DNA of 64,000 bases from Parabacteroides massiliensis (GCF_900155425.1 NZ_LT700192.1:272215-336214); one strand, 5' to 3'; positions 35,469 to 44,362 are shown, counted from the first letter of the stretch. Translations and numbers: made by a program. The notes: a model not told the origin generated them from the sequence alone.

Positions 35469-35572
35469 TAATCAATTATCGGATAGGTTGTTATGCAAAA
35501 CACGGCAGAATGGTGACAAATAGCCCCCGAAACAAAAACGTTCAATGGCTTGGGGCTGTGCAAACGGAAAAA

Positions 35573-35610
35573 CTCCCGAAAAGCAAATGTCGGATTACGC
35601 TTTTCGGGAG
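35573..35610 (-). terminator. Terminator after the HTH gene
   Basis: CTCCCGAAAAGC (35573-35584) and GCTTTTCGGGAG (35599-35610) form a perfect 12-bp stem. On the minus strand it is followed by TTTTTCC. It lies about 80 bp after the stop of the HTH gene at 35692. Confidence 0.8.
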
Positions 35611-35691
35611 AAAAAATCAGAGCGTCTGTCGTTCTGTCGTACTGACTTAATGAATTACTGACTTACCGAGTGAATAATGTCAGGCATTCAG

Positions 35692-36075
35692 CTACGAGAA
35701 GTATTCGGATTTGGATATACCGTTGGTATTCAGCGAGAAGAAGATGCTTGTTTTCTCTTTTCGCAGGTACAGTCTTTCAAGAACGGCATTGCGTACCCGT
35801 TCCGCTCCGAATGTGCCGATATGGAAAGCGAGGGTAACTATCGCTTCAAGGTTGTAAACCTCCATACAGCAATTATCGGATACCCGTATGCTTCGCCTTA
35901 TCCCGTATTCCCTTAAAACTCCGCTCTTGCAAAGAGCCTTCAGCCCTGCACGGAATGTCGGGGCGGTTACTCCGAACAGGTCGCAAAGTTCCCATTCGCT
36001 CATGGCGGTTGCGCTAATGTCGGTCGGCAAGGTGATGTTGCCGTTGCCGTCCGTTGTGATGATGCTTCGTTTCAT
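35692..36075 (-). CDS. Small helix-turn-helix protein of the mobile element
   Basis: The 127-residue protein contains a winged-helix-like region (MSEWELCDLFGVTAPTFRAG, about 26-45) and a second conserved block around NLEAIVTLAFHIGTFGAERVR. It starts 12 bp after the integrase stop, on the same strand. Such genes beside Bacteroides integrases may act as excision factors or regulators; no experimental role is known to me. Confidence 0.65.
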   Translation of the reverse strand: MKRSIITTDGNGNITLPTDISATAMSEWELCDLFGVTAPTFRAGLKALCKSGVLREYGIRRSIRVSDNCCMEVYNLEAIVTLAFHIGTFGAERVRNAVLERLYLRKEKTSIFFSLNTNGISKSEYFS

Positions 36076-36087
36076 GGCTATGCTTGG

Positions 36088-37308
36088 TTATGGGGTTACA
36101 CTTCCGAACGATGCGTTCAGCTTGTTGCCGAACATCGTCAGGTCATTGTCAAGTTTCTGCGTGGTTATCTTCGCATAGATTTGAGTCGTGACAATGTTCG
36201 TGTGTCCCAGAACACGGCTCACGCTTTCAATGGGCATCCCCTTGCTAAGAGCCAGTGTTCCAAACGTATGACGTCTTACGTGGTAGGAGATATGCTTCTC
36301 TATTCCGCATTCCGCCATTACCTTTTTCAGCTGTTTGCACATCGTCCAATAGTTGATTTTCCCGAAAACCAGCTTGTCTTCCGACAGATACTTGTACCGT
36401 TCGATTATCTGCAAGGGAATATCCAGCAACTTCACTTGGAACGGGACATTTGTCTTGTGCCGTTTCGACAATATCCATTTCTCACCGTTCACCTCCACTA
36501 TTTCATCCGTTGTGAGTTCTTTCATATCCACGAAAGACAAGGCGGTGAAGCAGGCGAAAATGAACAGGTCTCGCACCAATGCGAGGGTGGGGTTGTCAAA
36601 CTCGTGCGCCATGATTCTTTTGATTTCGTCCTCTGTCAGATACTCCCGTTCCTTAACATTCGGGCTGATATGGAACTGCGCAAACGGATTTCTCGGTATC
36701 AGTCCGTTATAGTGCGCACGCATGACCACGCCTTTCAGCCACATGCAGTTCAGCCAGATGGTGGCGTTTTTCAGTCCCCGTTCAGCCGTAAGATAAGCCG
36801 CAAACTCCTTGATGAAGTCGGGTGTAAGTTCCAGCATGGACATGTCTGTCCGTTTGTAGAATGACTTGATAAAGGCTGCGACATAGTTCCTTGCCCTTAC
36901 CATGACCTTGTACGTGCCGATGCTGCGGTCTTTACCGACACGTTTCAGAAAGTTGGCGCAATCCTTGTCAAAAGCCTTTATCAGTGTCTCATACTCGCTT
37001 CCTACCCCTTGGTAGGCATTGCGCACCATTTCAGCCGTTACGTATGCCTCTCGGTCGGATATGCGCTGATAGTGCTTGATGATTTGCGCCTTGATGTTGT
37101 CCAATGCCAGATTGATGTTCCGTGCTTCGGCACTCTTGCCTTTGGCTCGGTTGCCTTTCGCATCCCAAAGGGTTTTCGGGATGGTCTGCTTGCAACTGAA
37201 CTGCGCCACAGTACCGTTGATTGTCACTCGTCCCATGATGGGGACAATACCGTCTTTCTCCTTGCTGCCGTTCACGTAGAACAGCACTTTGAATGTACTT
37301 CTTGTCAT
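36088..37308 (-). CDS. Tyrosine integrase, IntDOT-like
   Basis: The 406-residue protein has a phage-integrase SAM-like N-terminal domain and a catalytic domain with YHVRRHTFGTLAL (His/Arg II), VLGHTNIVTTQIYAKI (His and nucleophilic Tyr). At the place of Arg I it reads FTALSFVDM, with Ser instead of Arg; IntDOT of CTnDOT also lacks this Arg, so the enzyme can still be active. It lies at the right end of the element, about 250 bp from the inferred attR, and presumably recombines the 19-bp repeats. Confidence 0.9.
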   Translation of the reverse strand: MTRSTFKVLFYVNGSKEKDGIVPIMGRVTINGTVAQFSCKQTIPKTLWDAKGNRAKGKSAEARNINLALDNIKAQIIKHYQRISDREAYVTAEMVRNAYQGVGSEYETLIKAFDKDCANFLKRVGKDRSIGTYKVMVRARNYVAAFIKSFYKRTDMSMLELTPDFIKEFAAYLTAERGLKNATIWLNCMWLKGVVMRAHYNGLIPRNPFAQFHISPNVKEREYLTEDEIKRIMAHEFDNPTLALVRDLFIFACFTALSFVDMKELTTDEIVEVNGEKWILSKRHKTNVPFQVKLLDIPLQIIERYKYLSEDKLVFGKINYWTMCKQLKKVMAECGIEKHISYHVRRHTFGTLALSKGMPIESVSRVLGHTNIVTTQIYAKITTQKLDNDLTMFGNKLNASFGSVTP

Positions 37309-37324
37309 ACTCGTTTTTTGTTTG

Positions 37325-37332
37325 CAAAGTTA
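37325..37332 (-). promoter_or_regulatory. Candidate integrase promoter -7 box
   Basis: On the minus strand TAACTTTG matches TAnnTTTG, 17 bp upstream of the integrase start. The spacing to the nearest TTTG is long, so this is tentative. Confidence 0.35.
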
Positions 37333-37554
37333 AATATCAACGAGTTAGACTTTGATACGCAAATCGGTGACAAACGGTGCAATAGCATCTCTCATATGTT
37401 AAATCTTACTCTTTCACGGGTAATGATTTGCAAACCATTCTTCTTCTTAAATCCGCTTTTCTTTGCGTTTCCCGATTTTTCGGCTTGTCATCATTTGACA
37501 CCGTAACAACTCTGATATTAAGTCGTTTAGCGTCATTTCTCCCGTTTTTCGAGG

Positions 37555-37860
37555 TTATTCCAGAGATTTCTCGTAAGTATGAGAATGGTATTTTTCAATC
37601 GAGAGGTTTTTCTTGAAATAGTCCAGACAACGAGTATAAGCGGATTGAAAAAGATAAGAATGGAAACCATCACTGACATATAGCTTTTCACGGTTTTCCC
37701 AAACATACAGAAAAACATCCTGAACAATATCCTCCGCTGCTTTTTGCTCGACTATAGAAGCAACATAAGCCATTATCCGGGGATAATAGTAACGGAAAAC
37801 ACTATTAAAGGCTTCTCTATTCCCTTTCTTTAGTTTATACAATAAAGAAATATCGAACAT
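37555..37860 (-). pseudogene. N-terminal half of the split ECF sigma factor
   Basis: The 101-residue frame holds sigma region 2: GNREAFNSVFRYYYPRIMAY, then AEDIVQDVFLYVWENRE and SYLFQSAYTRCLDYFKKN. It ends in a stop directly after the attachment repeat (YEKSLE). Region 4 is at 25966-26338 on the same strand. Each half lacks a needed DNA-contact domain, so the sigma factor is inactive while the element is integrated. Which anti-sigma factor it served is unknown; no FecR gene adjoins it. Confidence 0.9.
37558..37576. repeat. Right attachment repeat of the integrated element
   Basis: TTCCAGAGATTTCTCGTAA matches the left repeat at 26320 at 16 of 19 positions. It encodes YEKSLE within the N-terminal half of the sigma gene. 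I infer attR. Confidence 0.75.
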
Positions 37861-37979
37861 ATTACTAGCGATTTAAGACCATTCAATCAACATTTCATTT
37901 GCGAAAATAATGATATTTTCATAAACCTTATTATTTACAAGCATTTTTTTGCAACAGTCCACTCATAAGACAAAGGATA

Positions 37980-38816
37980 TTATAACAGGTCAGTAATCAC
38001 AGCCGCCGGAATATCCAGCTTTGAGAAAGCGAACATCTTTTTCCCCAGATCCTTTAACGAGGCTCCGATATGATACACGTCCGTTTCATCAACGATCAGG
38101 AAACGATCGTGACTGTCCCGGTACGTCCTGATGTCGATAGGCGGGTACTGGCTGTTATGCCTGTCAAGATCAAGTTGGAGTTGCTGCGTGATACGCTGGG
38201 TGTAAATGGTGGCCGAGACACCGACGCTGCGTTTACTCAACATGAGCAAGACCGTTTCGTCCACATAGTTGTCGATAAGCACGATCGAACGCCTGGCCGA
38301 CTTTACCAGATCGGTGGCGAACTTGTACGCATCGAAAATCTGGCCGTTATAAAAAATGCCTTCGACCGGGGGCAAGGCAGTACGCACGAAAAAATCTATC
38401 TTCTCGGTATGTTGAGCGACAGTCCTTTCAAGTTCTGACAAACGTTTATTAATGGAATACCCTTTTAAAAGATAGTCCTTTAAAACCTTATTCGCCCATT
38501 GCCTAAATAAAATACCTCTTTTACTATTGACACGAAACCCAATGGATATGATCGCATCCAAATTGTAATAAGTCAGATTGCGCATCACTTGCCGTTTGCC
38601 TTCCTGTCGAACTGTTCGGAAATCCCGAACAGTTGAACTCTCCTCTAATTCTTTCTGATCATATATGTTTTTTATATGCTCGCTTATATTTGCTTTGCTG
38701 GATTGAAAAAGATCCACAATTTGTGCCTGTGTCAACCAAACGGTTTCATCTTCCAGCCTCACTTCCAACCTGACCGCTTCATCCGGCTGGTATAATATGA
38801 TTTCTCCCTGTTCCAT
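37980..38816 (-). CDS. RhuM-family protein with C-terminal phospholipase D-like region
   Basis: The 278-residue protein begins with the RhuM/antirepressor-like region (VWLTQAQIVDLFQSSKANIS, then RNLTYYNLDAIISIGFRVNS and FRQWANKVLKDYLLKGY). After about residue 145 it has a region with SARRSIVLIDNYVDE and DSHDRFLIVDETDVYHIG, which resembles phospholipase D-type domains but lacks a clear HxK motif. RhuM proteins are common in bacterial accessory DNA; their molecular role is unsettled. The gene shares one base with the stop of the gene before it (TAATG), so they form an operon. Confidence 0.75.
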   Translation of the reverse strand: MEQGEIILYQPDEAVRLEVRLEDETVWLTQAQIVDLFQSSKANISEHIKNIYDQKELEESSTVRDFRTVRQEGKRQVMRNLTYYNLDAIISIGFRVNSKRGILFRQWANKVLKDYLLKGYSINKRLSELERTVAQHTEKIDFFVRTALPPVEGIFYNGQIFDAYKFATDLVKSARRSIVLIDNYVDETVLLMLSKRSVGVSATIYTQRITQQLQLDLDRHNSQYPPIDIRTYRDSHDRFLIVDETDVYHIGASLKDLGKKMFAFSKLDIPAAVITDLL

Positions 38817-39094
38817 TACTTACCTTTTCTTAATTCATCAAGCCTCTGCATCGCACCGCTGAACTTCTCACTAAACATCATATCATCGGGCAAAACAAAC
38901 CAGGTGGGAATACCTCTCGACTGTGGATTACCTATACATTCATCTTGCCCGTTCTGTTTGCGGTAATCGTCCCATTCACTATAAGCGATGTTCCAACGAA
39001 TACCTAATTTATAGGTATTTTCCCATTTAATAATAGCCAGTGAATATGCTGGATCATCTTTGCCGTCATAAATCACTTCTACAACTTCAACCAC
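38816..39094 (-). CDS. Small conserved protein of unknown function, upstream of RhuM
   Basis: With the GTG start at 39094 the product has 92 residues; an in-frame ATG at 39181 would extend it to 121 with no stop between. The sequence (VIYDGKDDPAYSLAIIKWEN, then GIRWNIAYSEWDDYR and GIPTWFVLPDDM) has no family that I recognise. Stop and the RhuM start overlap by one base, so it is likely a partner of RhuM. Confidence 0.6.
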   Translation of the reverse strand: MVEVVEVIYDGKDDPAYSLAIIKWENTYKLGIRWNIAYSEWDDYRKQNGQDECIGNPQSRGIPTWFVLPDDMMFSEKFSGAMQRLDELRKGK

Positions 39095-39181
39095 CCCTTT
39101 AGGAGAATTTATAAACTTCGGGTTTTTGATTTAATTATGTCGCCTCGAAAGGTGTCATGGCTCTTTATGCAAGGTTTCATG

Positions 39182-39409
39182 ATTAAATACTACCTATGCG
39201 AAGCGGAGGGTGGAGATTTTATCGTGAACCGTTGGGCTTTGACCTGGCATACAAGAAAGACATGACAAATACTTTTGCGGCACAATTCATATCAGGTAGC
39301 GAAAGCGGATGTGCTAATACAGGGAAGAGAAGATCTCGTATAAAAGGTTGATGGCTTATAAAAAAAGGGGGGGCAGCGAAAAGAAAAATATGCCGTAGAA
39401 TATTTTCTT
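39182..39409. other. Degraded spacer between the RhuM operon and IS110
   Basis: No intact gene is seen. On the plus strand one frame reads PLGFDLAYKKDMTNTFAAQF and on to RIKG then a stop at about 39351. It has coding-like composition but no start, so it may be a gene end displaced by the IS110 insertion. Confidence 0.35.
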
Positions 39410-40795
39410 CTATGGAACACATGCATTGCCAATTTCTATATGTGTGCCTGTAATTCGTTCTAATTCACGTTTGTATCTTGTAATCCGTTTTTCGAGTAAT
39501 ACTTTCTCGTCTATACCTACTCTTTCCGGATTATAAGTTGTTTGGTTTGCAACCATGGCAAAGAATATCTCGGCTACCTTGTGGGCAGTGGCAATGACTG
39601 CGGCTTTACCTCCGGCCCGTGAACGTATTCTGCGGTAGAAGTTCCCCAATTGGTTCTTCGCATTGGCGAGCGAAGAAGCGATACTTCTAAAAATCAACCC
39701 GACATTGTTCCGACGGTGTGGCACGTGGCTTGATATTCTTTTTCCTCCTGATATCTTGGTGTTCGGTGAGATGTTGCACCAACAGCAGAACTGTTTGGAA
39801 GACGGGAACTTCCGGGTAAAGTCGTGCCCCAGTTCACTCATCAGTTCAAGTGCGGTCAGGTGGCTTATGCCCGGTATCTCAAAAACGTTCACTCCCCACA
39901 TTTCGTATGCTTTCCTTTCCACGTCGAAGCTCACGGTATGCCTGGTCTTTTTATAATCGCGGCGTTTTTTTGCCGGGCTATATGAAGTATCTTCCACTTT
40001 GGCAACCTCCGCACGGTAGTTTTCCATGAGTTTCTCCAGTTCTGCATCGCACTCGCCAAGTTGGGTACAATAATGTTTGAAAGTATCATAGTTTTGTCTG
40101 AGGACAAACATGAGGTCTTCTTCCCAGTTGCCCTCAAGTGCCTTGGCTATTTCCTCTTTCGGGGTTTTGCACTGGATGTCAGCCAATTCCGCAAGTTTCT
40201 TGGGGTCACGTTCACCTGCAAGAATGGCCTCGATGATACGTATGCCGGATTTTCCCGTGATGTCAGACAGGACAAGCGTAAGTTTTATATTCATCTGCTG
40301 CATGGCTTTCTGCATACGCAGGACCATGCTTGAGGCTTCACGGGAGAGGGTGTCACGATGACGGGTAAGTGTCCTCATCCGTTTGGCGTCGTTGTGCGGT
40401 TGGAAACTTGCCTTGAGCAACCCGTACTGGTGCAGCAACATCAGCCATTCGGCATCCGACTCGTCGGTTTTCCTCTCCGTTATGTTCTTCACATCCCTTG
40501 CGTTGGTCAATACGACATCCAGCCCGTCCTCCTGAAGACGACAGAACAGCGGTATCCAGTACACCCCGGTGGATTCCATTGCGACTGTCTTTATGCCACA
40601 TTCCCTAAGCCATGCCGAGATGGCATGCAGGTCGGATGTATATGCTCCGAACGCACGGTTGTTGTCCTTGGAGCGGTCAGCAGGGATGCAGACCTGCATG
40701 ATACCGTCCGCGATGTCTATCCCAGCCGCATCGGGATTGACTATCCGAAGTTCCGCACCTTTGGCGCTCTTGACTTTTTTTGCTTTCTTTGCCAT
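39410..40795 (-). CDS. IS110-family transposase (DEDD recombinase)
   Basis: Starting at the ATG at 40795 (MAKKAKKVKSAKG) the protein has about 461 residues; an upstream ATG at 40909 would add 38 unlikely residues. The N-terminal RuvC-like domain has AAGIDIADGIMQVCI, MESTGVYW and TERKTDESDAEWL. The C-terminal transposase_20 domain has FEIPGISHLTALELMSELG and ISGGKRISSHVPHRRN with the catalytic Ser region. IS110 enzymes use a bridge RNA made from the IS non-coding end to choose donor and target DNA. Confidence 0.9.
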   Translation of the reverse strand: MAKKAKKVKSAKGAELRIVNPDAAGIDIADGIMQVCIPADRSKDNNRAFGAYTSDLHAISAWLRECGIKTVAMESTGVYWIPLFCRLQEDGLDVVLTNARDVKNITERKTDESDAEWLMLLHQYGLLKASFQPHNDAKRMRTLTRHRDTLSREASSMVLRMQKAMQQMNIKLTLVLSDITGKSGIRIIEAILAGERDPKKLAELADIQCKTPKEEIAKALEGNWEEDLMFVLRQNYDTFKHYCTQLGECDAELEKLMENYRAEVAKVEDTSYSPAKKRRDYKKTRHTVSFDVERKAYEMWGVNVFEIPGISHLTALELMSELGHDFTRKFPSSKQFCCWCNISPNTKISGGKRISSHVPHRRNNVGLIFRSIASSLANAKNQLGNFYRRIRSRAGGKAAVIATAHKVAEIFFAMVANQTTYNPERVGIDEKVLLEKRITRYKRELERITGTHIEIGNACVP

Positions 40796-41157
40796 GGTAA
40801 TATCGTTACTCTTGTTGATGGATAAATGGCATAAGCCATGTCCTGTCGATGAGCATTCTTCTATACGGCCTCTGACGACCAATCTTCGATTCGCAGGACA
40901 AGGAGCCATACTCTTTTGTGGGATTGAAAACCCAAGAAAAAAACGGCTTGCTTCTTATGCCTACAGCAAAGGTAACTAAAAACGTTTCTGCCGCCATAGG
41001 CGGCGGAAACGTTCTGTGTTCCACTCTGATTTCAATCAAGACAAAGGCTTGGCTTTACTCTTTTCGCTGTACAATAGGGATCGGACTATTTTATGAAGTC
41101 TGAGAGAAGGTTTAGTTTAGTCCATTAGCCTATATATATGCTAAATCAAAGTAAACT
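40796..41157. other. IS110 non-coding end with hairpin; possible bridge RNA region
   Basis: This stretch upstream of the transposase has no convincing gene. A near-perfect hairpin AACGTTTCTGCCGCC/GGCGGCGGAAACGTT lies at 40981-41013 (one mismatch). In the IS110 group the bridge RNA is encoded in the non-coding end next to the transposase start, so 40796-41010 is the place to look. The exact IS end was not determined. The last 140 bp before the next IS show nothing recognisable. Confidence 0.45.
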
Positions 41158-42232
41158 ATGCGAATCAGCAGTTGGCTTTCTGATTCAAAAATTAAAAATT
41201 AACAAATGTAAGTAGAGCAATAGCCAACTTTCCAAAGGTATGTACCAACAGCCCTTTGGTAGCTCTTACTTTAGATGCTCTTTGAATTTCTGTTTTTTCA
41301 TTCAGCCAGTTGAAAAAGGATTCGATAGGTTGTCTGACTTTAGAAACGGCTTGCGAGAAAAGGTCTCTTGCAGCTTTCTCCCTCTGTTTGAGAACTTCCG
41401 GTTCCCCTTTAATCTCTTTATGCGGAGTAAGCACTTTAACCGGATTGTTCTCATTAAAGAAAGAGAAATCGCTGTAAATCTTGTCTGCAAGCACCGTCTT
41501 TCCGGATAGGTATGGCACGCATTCGCTTTTGAATACGGTCAGGTCGTTGTCCGAAGCCGGTGTCAGAGTTATCATTTCCGGAAAAGGTAAGGTTCCCTCC
41601 CTACGCTGTCCTACCATATGCAGTTTCATGCCATAGTAGTACATGTTCTTAGTGGAGCAATACCCTTTTGATGTTATCTCCGTAGCTACTTTCCCCTCTC
41701 GGTTTTTCCCTTTACAGGTCACTATCGGCATAGAATCGACAATGGATATAATGGAGTCGCAATCCTTGGGCTTGAATGATTGTATCATGGTTTCCACCAG
41801 CACCTTAAATGTTTCTGAAAGCATATTTAGGCGTACGCAAAACGTTTGATAAGACGGCAATTTTGGAAACCATGATGACAGATACTCCTTAGCGAAGGTA
41901 TGTATCTCCTTGATGTTGAAGTATCTCTGGCAGTACCCGCAGAACAGATAGATGGTAAGAACCTCCTCATCCGTAAACTCAGGATTGGAATTGTTACTGA
42001 ATCTCTGGCAGTGGAAACGCAGAGAAGACTTATGGACATCACAGATATACATATACAAACCTATTAGTATTAACTTTTTCTCCTTGGGAATCATAATTAG
42101 AAAAATGAGTGGTTTTATTCTTCTAATTTACTGATTTTCAAGGAGATTACAAAATAAAATAATGAGATAATTAACTGAATTACAAACTTTTAAATCAAGA
42201 ATCTGAAGATGTTTTCAACTGCTGATTCGCAT
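41158..42232. mobile_element. Complete insertion sequence with 17-bp terminal repeats and AAACT target duplication
   Basis: ATGCGAATCAGCAGTTG (41158-41174) and CAACTGCTGATTCGCAT (42216-42232) are perfect inverted repeats. Direct repeats AAACT lie immediately outside (41153-41157 and 42233-42237). The 1075-bp element carries one transposase gene and appears intact. Confidence 0.9.
41192..42094 (-). CDS. DDE transposase, IS982-like
   Basis: The 300-residue protein has FTDEEVLTIYLFCGYCQRYF near the start, SIISIVDSMPIVTCKGKNR (first Asp of the DDE triad), GYCSTKNMYYYGMKLHMV, LADKIYSDFSFFNEN (second Asp) and PIESFFNWLNEKTEIQ (Glu). The pattern agrees best with IS982, though the broader IS5/IS4 group is possible. 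It fills the 1075-bp element from end to end. Translation is from the minus strand with the start 138 bp inside the right repeat. Confidence 0.8.
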   Translation of the reverse strand: MIPKEKKLILIGLYMYICDVHKSSLRFHCQRFSNNSNPEFTDEEVLTIYLFCGYCQRYFNIKEIHTFAKEYLSSWFPKLPSYQTFCVRLNMLSETFKVLVETMIQSFKPKDCDSIISIVDSMPIVTCKGKNREGKVATEITSKGYCSTKNMYYYGMKLHMVGQRREGTLPFPEMITLTPASDNDLTVFKSECVPYLSGKTVLADKIYSDFSFFNENNPVKVLTPHKEIKGEPEVLKQREKAARDLFSQAVSKVRQPIESFFNWLNEKTEIQRASKVRATKGLLVHTFGKLAIALLTFVNF

Positions 42233-42237
42233 AAACT

Positions 42238-42643
42238 ATATTTAGGCAGACATATTTGCCTATCTATAAGTTTTTTCCTTATCATTTGTATAGACTAAAG
42301 AATGCTTGCTTTTCTTTTGGTTGTAATGGCTCTTGGAAGCTCAAATGTAATTGTAGGACGAGGAAAAAATTTTGGAAGGAAGCTGTTCAAGAAATCCCGA
42401 TTATAAGCAAGTGCAAGGAAAGAAACAGAGTGAAAACAAAAAATCAGGAAATGCCTTTAATTGATGATTTTGTTTCTTGTTTGTTTCTCAATTAAAATCA
42501 TAAATTTTACAATATATTGATTATTAAATTGTTATGTGTATTATTGGGGCGATTAAATTTAATTACCGAATTTAATACGCCTAATTGATTATAAATGTGA
42601 ATTTATTCGTAAGTTTGTAACTGTTTTTAATAATACAATTGAT
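42238..42643. other. AT-rich spacer, nothing recognised
   Basis: No gene, RNA or strong terminator is apparent. The DNA directly preceding 42644 is AT-rich and probably carries the promoter of the winged-helix gene. Confidence 0.4.
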
Positions 42644-42841
42644 ATGAATGAAGAAATGATTGGTACGCTGGCCGGAAAAATCTGGGCAGTCTTATCTGAG
42701 CAACCAATGACCGTTAAGGAATTGAAAACTATAACCAAACTGAAAGAAGCAGAAATCTATGCAGCTATCGGCTGGTTGTCAAGAGAAGGAAAAATGACCG
42801 TTACCCCAAAGGGAAAAGATTTCGTTTACTCCTTGAACTAA
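42644..42841 (+). CDS. Winged helix-turn-helix protein (DUF2582-like)
   Basis: The 65-residue protein is a complete small winged helix: IGTLAGKIWAVLSEQ, then MTVKELKTITKLKEAEIYAA (HTH) and GWLSREGKMTVTPKG (wing). Such stand-alone proteins are common in Bacteroidetes and are presumed DNA-binding regulators. It stands alone on the plus strand, next to the IS, facing a minus-strand gene block. Confidence 0.85.
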   Translation: MNEEMIGTLAGKIWAVLSEQPMTVKELKTITKLKEAEIYAAIGWLSREGKMTVTPKGKDFVYSLN

Positions 42842-42901
42842 AAATCCCAATTCGGAAAAAGATGTATTGATGTTTTGTTGTCGGTATTACCGCTCATTTC
42901 C

Positions 42902-43285
42902 TCATTGCGTCTTTTTTTTGTTGACACCATATTCTTTGCAGTTGCATCCGTTCCTTTTTAGCCACTCTCCCAATATCACCCTATGGTTCAATTCGTTGTA
43001 ACCTCCTGAAGATACCAGGCAGATTTTGCCGCCATAGGATAGAAGTTTCAAAATCAGGTTTGACATATCGTTGCAGCGATCCAGCTGCTTGATATAAAGC
43101 ATCCGGAACAGATTTTTGCTTATGGTCCCGTTCTGTAAACCTTTTATAAGGAAGGGTAGGGGAGCCAGTTCAGGCAATGTGACTCCCGTATATGATTTGG
43201 GAGGATTGGCCTCTATCGAGATAGGGACAAAACTGTATTTCTCCAGAATATTGATACTCTTGTAACTACATGTCTTGAATCGCAT
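42902..43285 (-). CDS. DUF488-like protein
   Basis: The 127-residue protein shows SIEANPPKSYTGVTLPELAP near residue 22 and a C-terminal LVSSGGYNELNHRVILGEWL, which parallels the DUF488 pattern (Cys-His-Arg replaced by LNHR). Function unknown; members are found near mobile DNA and restriction genes. It lies 17 bp downstream of the next minus-strand gene. Confidence 0.5.
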   Translation of the reverse strand: MRFKTCSYKSINILEKYSFVPISIEANPPKSYTGVTLPELAPLPFLIKGLQNGTISKNLFRMLYIKQLDRCNDMSNLILKLLSYGGKICLVSSGGYNELNHRVILGEWLKRNGCNCKEYGVNKKKTQ

Positions 43286-43302
43286 GGCTTATTGTTTTTT
43301 AG

Positions 43303-43962
43303 TTAGACATATTCCAGTTCAAATACACCTTCGACAATCAACTGTCTGTAGTAGTCCTGGGTATAATTTTCAGGTTTGCCGATTCCGTAGGCGTCAATAA
43401 TCTCTTTTTTAATTTCATCGTCTAAGTCATTATAGTCGATTTCCTCGATACGAAAAAGGTCGAAATCCGCTTTTGTCTGGAGTCCCTTCTTCGCTCTTTG
43501 GATAATCGTGGCAGCGTTCGGATGTTGTGTGTCCGGAATCATGCATTTGGGTTCCAGGTAAATGAAGCGGTCCTTACCCAGATGGACACAAATCTGGCAG
43601 TTGCTTGCATCCGTGATTTCGGCTTCACCGTGTGTCAGAATCTTGTTCAGGTTGGTCATTGATATGTGATTGCTTTTCACCCCACGATAAATCTTACAAA
43701 ATGCATCTTCAATCACGTCTCTGATTTCGTCATGTTTGCATTGGTTAATCTCCAGTTCCTTTGTCCAGAAGTCAAAAGAAAAGCTAGCCAACACGTCACC
43801 GCCATCGGCTGTGTTGCAAACCGTCACGTCCATAAAATCGACAGTGCCGCTCTGTACATGAACCAGATGGCCATAGTACACGAATGACTGGTTGTTGGAT
43901 TCCTCTTTTCTGGTAATTTTATTGATAAGTCGGGTCAGCCAGTTATATTTATTCTTTTCCAT
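43303..43962 (-). CDS. Protein of unknown function, 219 residues
   Basis: It has a basic N terminus (NWLTRLINKITRKEE), a middle part with CKHDEIRDVIEDAFCKIYRG, and an acidic C-terminal part (IEEIDYNDLDDEIKKEIIDA). There is no signal peptide or membrane helix. I do not recognise a family. It overlaps the preceding gene by 14 bp, so both are likely translated together. Codon use looks like its neighbours in the island. Confidence 0.6.
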   Translation of the reverse strand: MEKNKYNWLTRLINKITRKEESNNQSFVYYGHLVHVQSGTVDFMDVTVCNTADGGDVLASFSFDFWTKELEINQCKHDEIRDVIEDAFCKIYRGVKSNHISMTNLNKILTHGEAEITDASNCQICVHLGKDRFIYLEPKCMIPDTQHPNAATIIQRAKKGLQTKADFDLFRIEEIDYNDLDDEIKKEIIDAYGIGKPENYTQDYYRQLIVEGVFELEYV

Positions 43963-44362
43963 TGTCTTTATTATTTTCAGTAGTGGTGAACTCTTTTATA
44001 TAATCACGGATTGTTTGAATATCTCTAATTTCTATCTGTCCGGTGCAGACCTGTCCTTTTCGGTTAAGGTATTGGATGAATGCCCTTCCGTTTGCCGGAT
44101 TCGGGAAAGAAAGAATGGCAAACTTCTTGCCGTTGGCCAGTAACCAGAATATTCTGGGAGAAACCCCCTTCCTGGCAGAAACATTAGCACCCGTTTCACT
44201 GGAAAGCATCTTGCAAAGAGGTGTGATTACCAACTTCTGAATCAACGAAGATTCGTTGACCTTTTCCGGCATCGGATTCAGACCCATCATGAATGTACGG
44301 GTGGCATTACGGGAACGTGATATTCTTTGGGCAAGTATTCCAAGGTTTTGCTTTATATTCAT
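43949..44362 (-). CDS. Protein of unknown function, 137 residues
   Basis: The sequence starts MNIKQNLGILAQRISRSRNA and includes MGLNPMPEKVNESSLIQKLV and ARKGVSPRIFWLLANGKKFA. It is basic and soluble, without recognisable motifs. It precedes the 219-residue gene with a 14-bp overlap. Confidence 0.55.
   Translation of the reverse strand: MNIKQNLGILAQRISRSRNATRTFMMGLNPMPEKVNESSLIQKLVITPLCKMLSSETGANVSARKGVSPRIFWLLANGKKFAILSFPNPANGRAFIQYLNRKGQVCTGQIEIRDIQTIRDYIKEFTTTENNKDNGKE

Larger units (their letters stand above)
26320..37576. mobile_element. Integrative mobilisable element of about 11.2 kb inserted in an ECF sigma gene
   Basis: The bounds are imperfect 19-bp direct repeats at 26320-26338 and 37558-37576 (16 of 19 identical). 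They interrupt a sigma factor gene in frame. Reading from the right end leftwards are an IntDOT-type integrase, an HTH protein, an SF3 helicase, a Toprim primase, a hairpin-rich oriT candidate, a MobV relaxase, a structured RNA candidate, a RecD-like helicase and a TPR/OB-fold protein. All genes are on the minus strand. The layout matches mobilisable units that borrow conjugation machinery; no type IV secretion genes are present. Confidence 0.85.
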
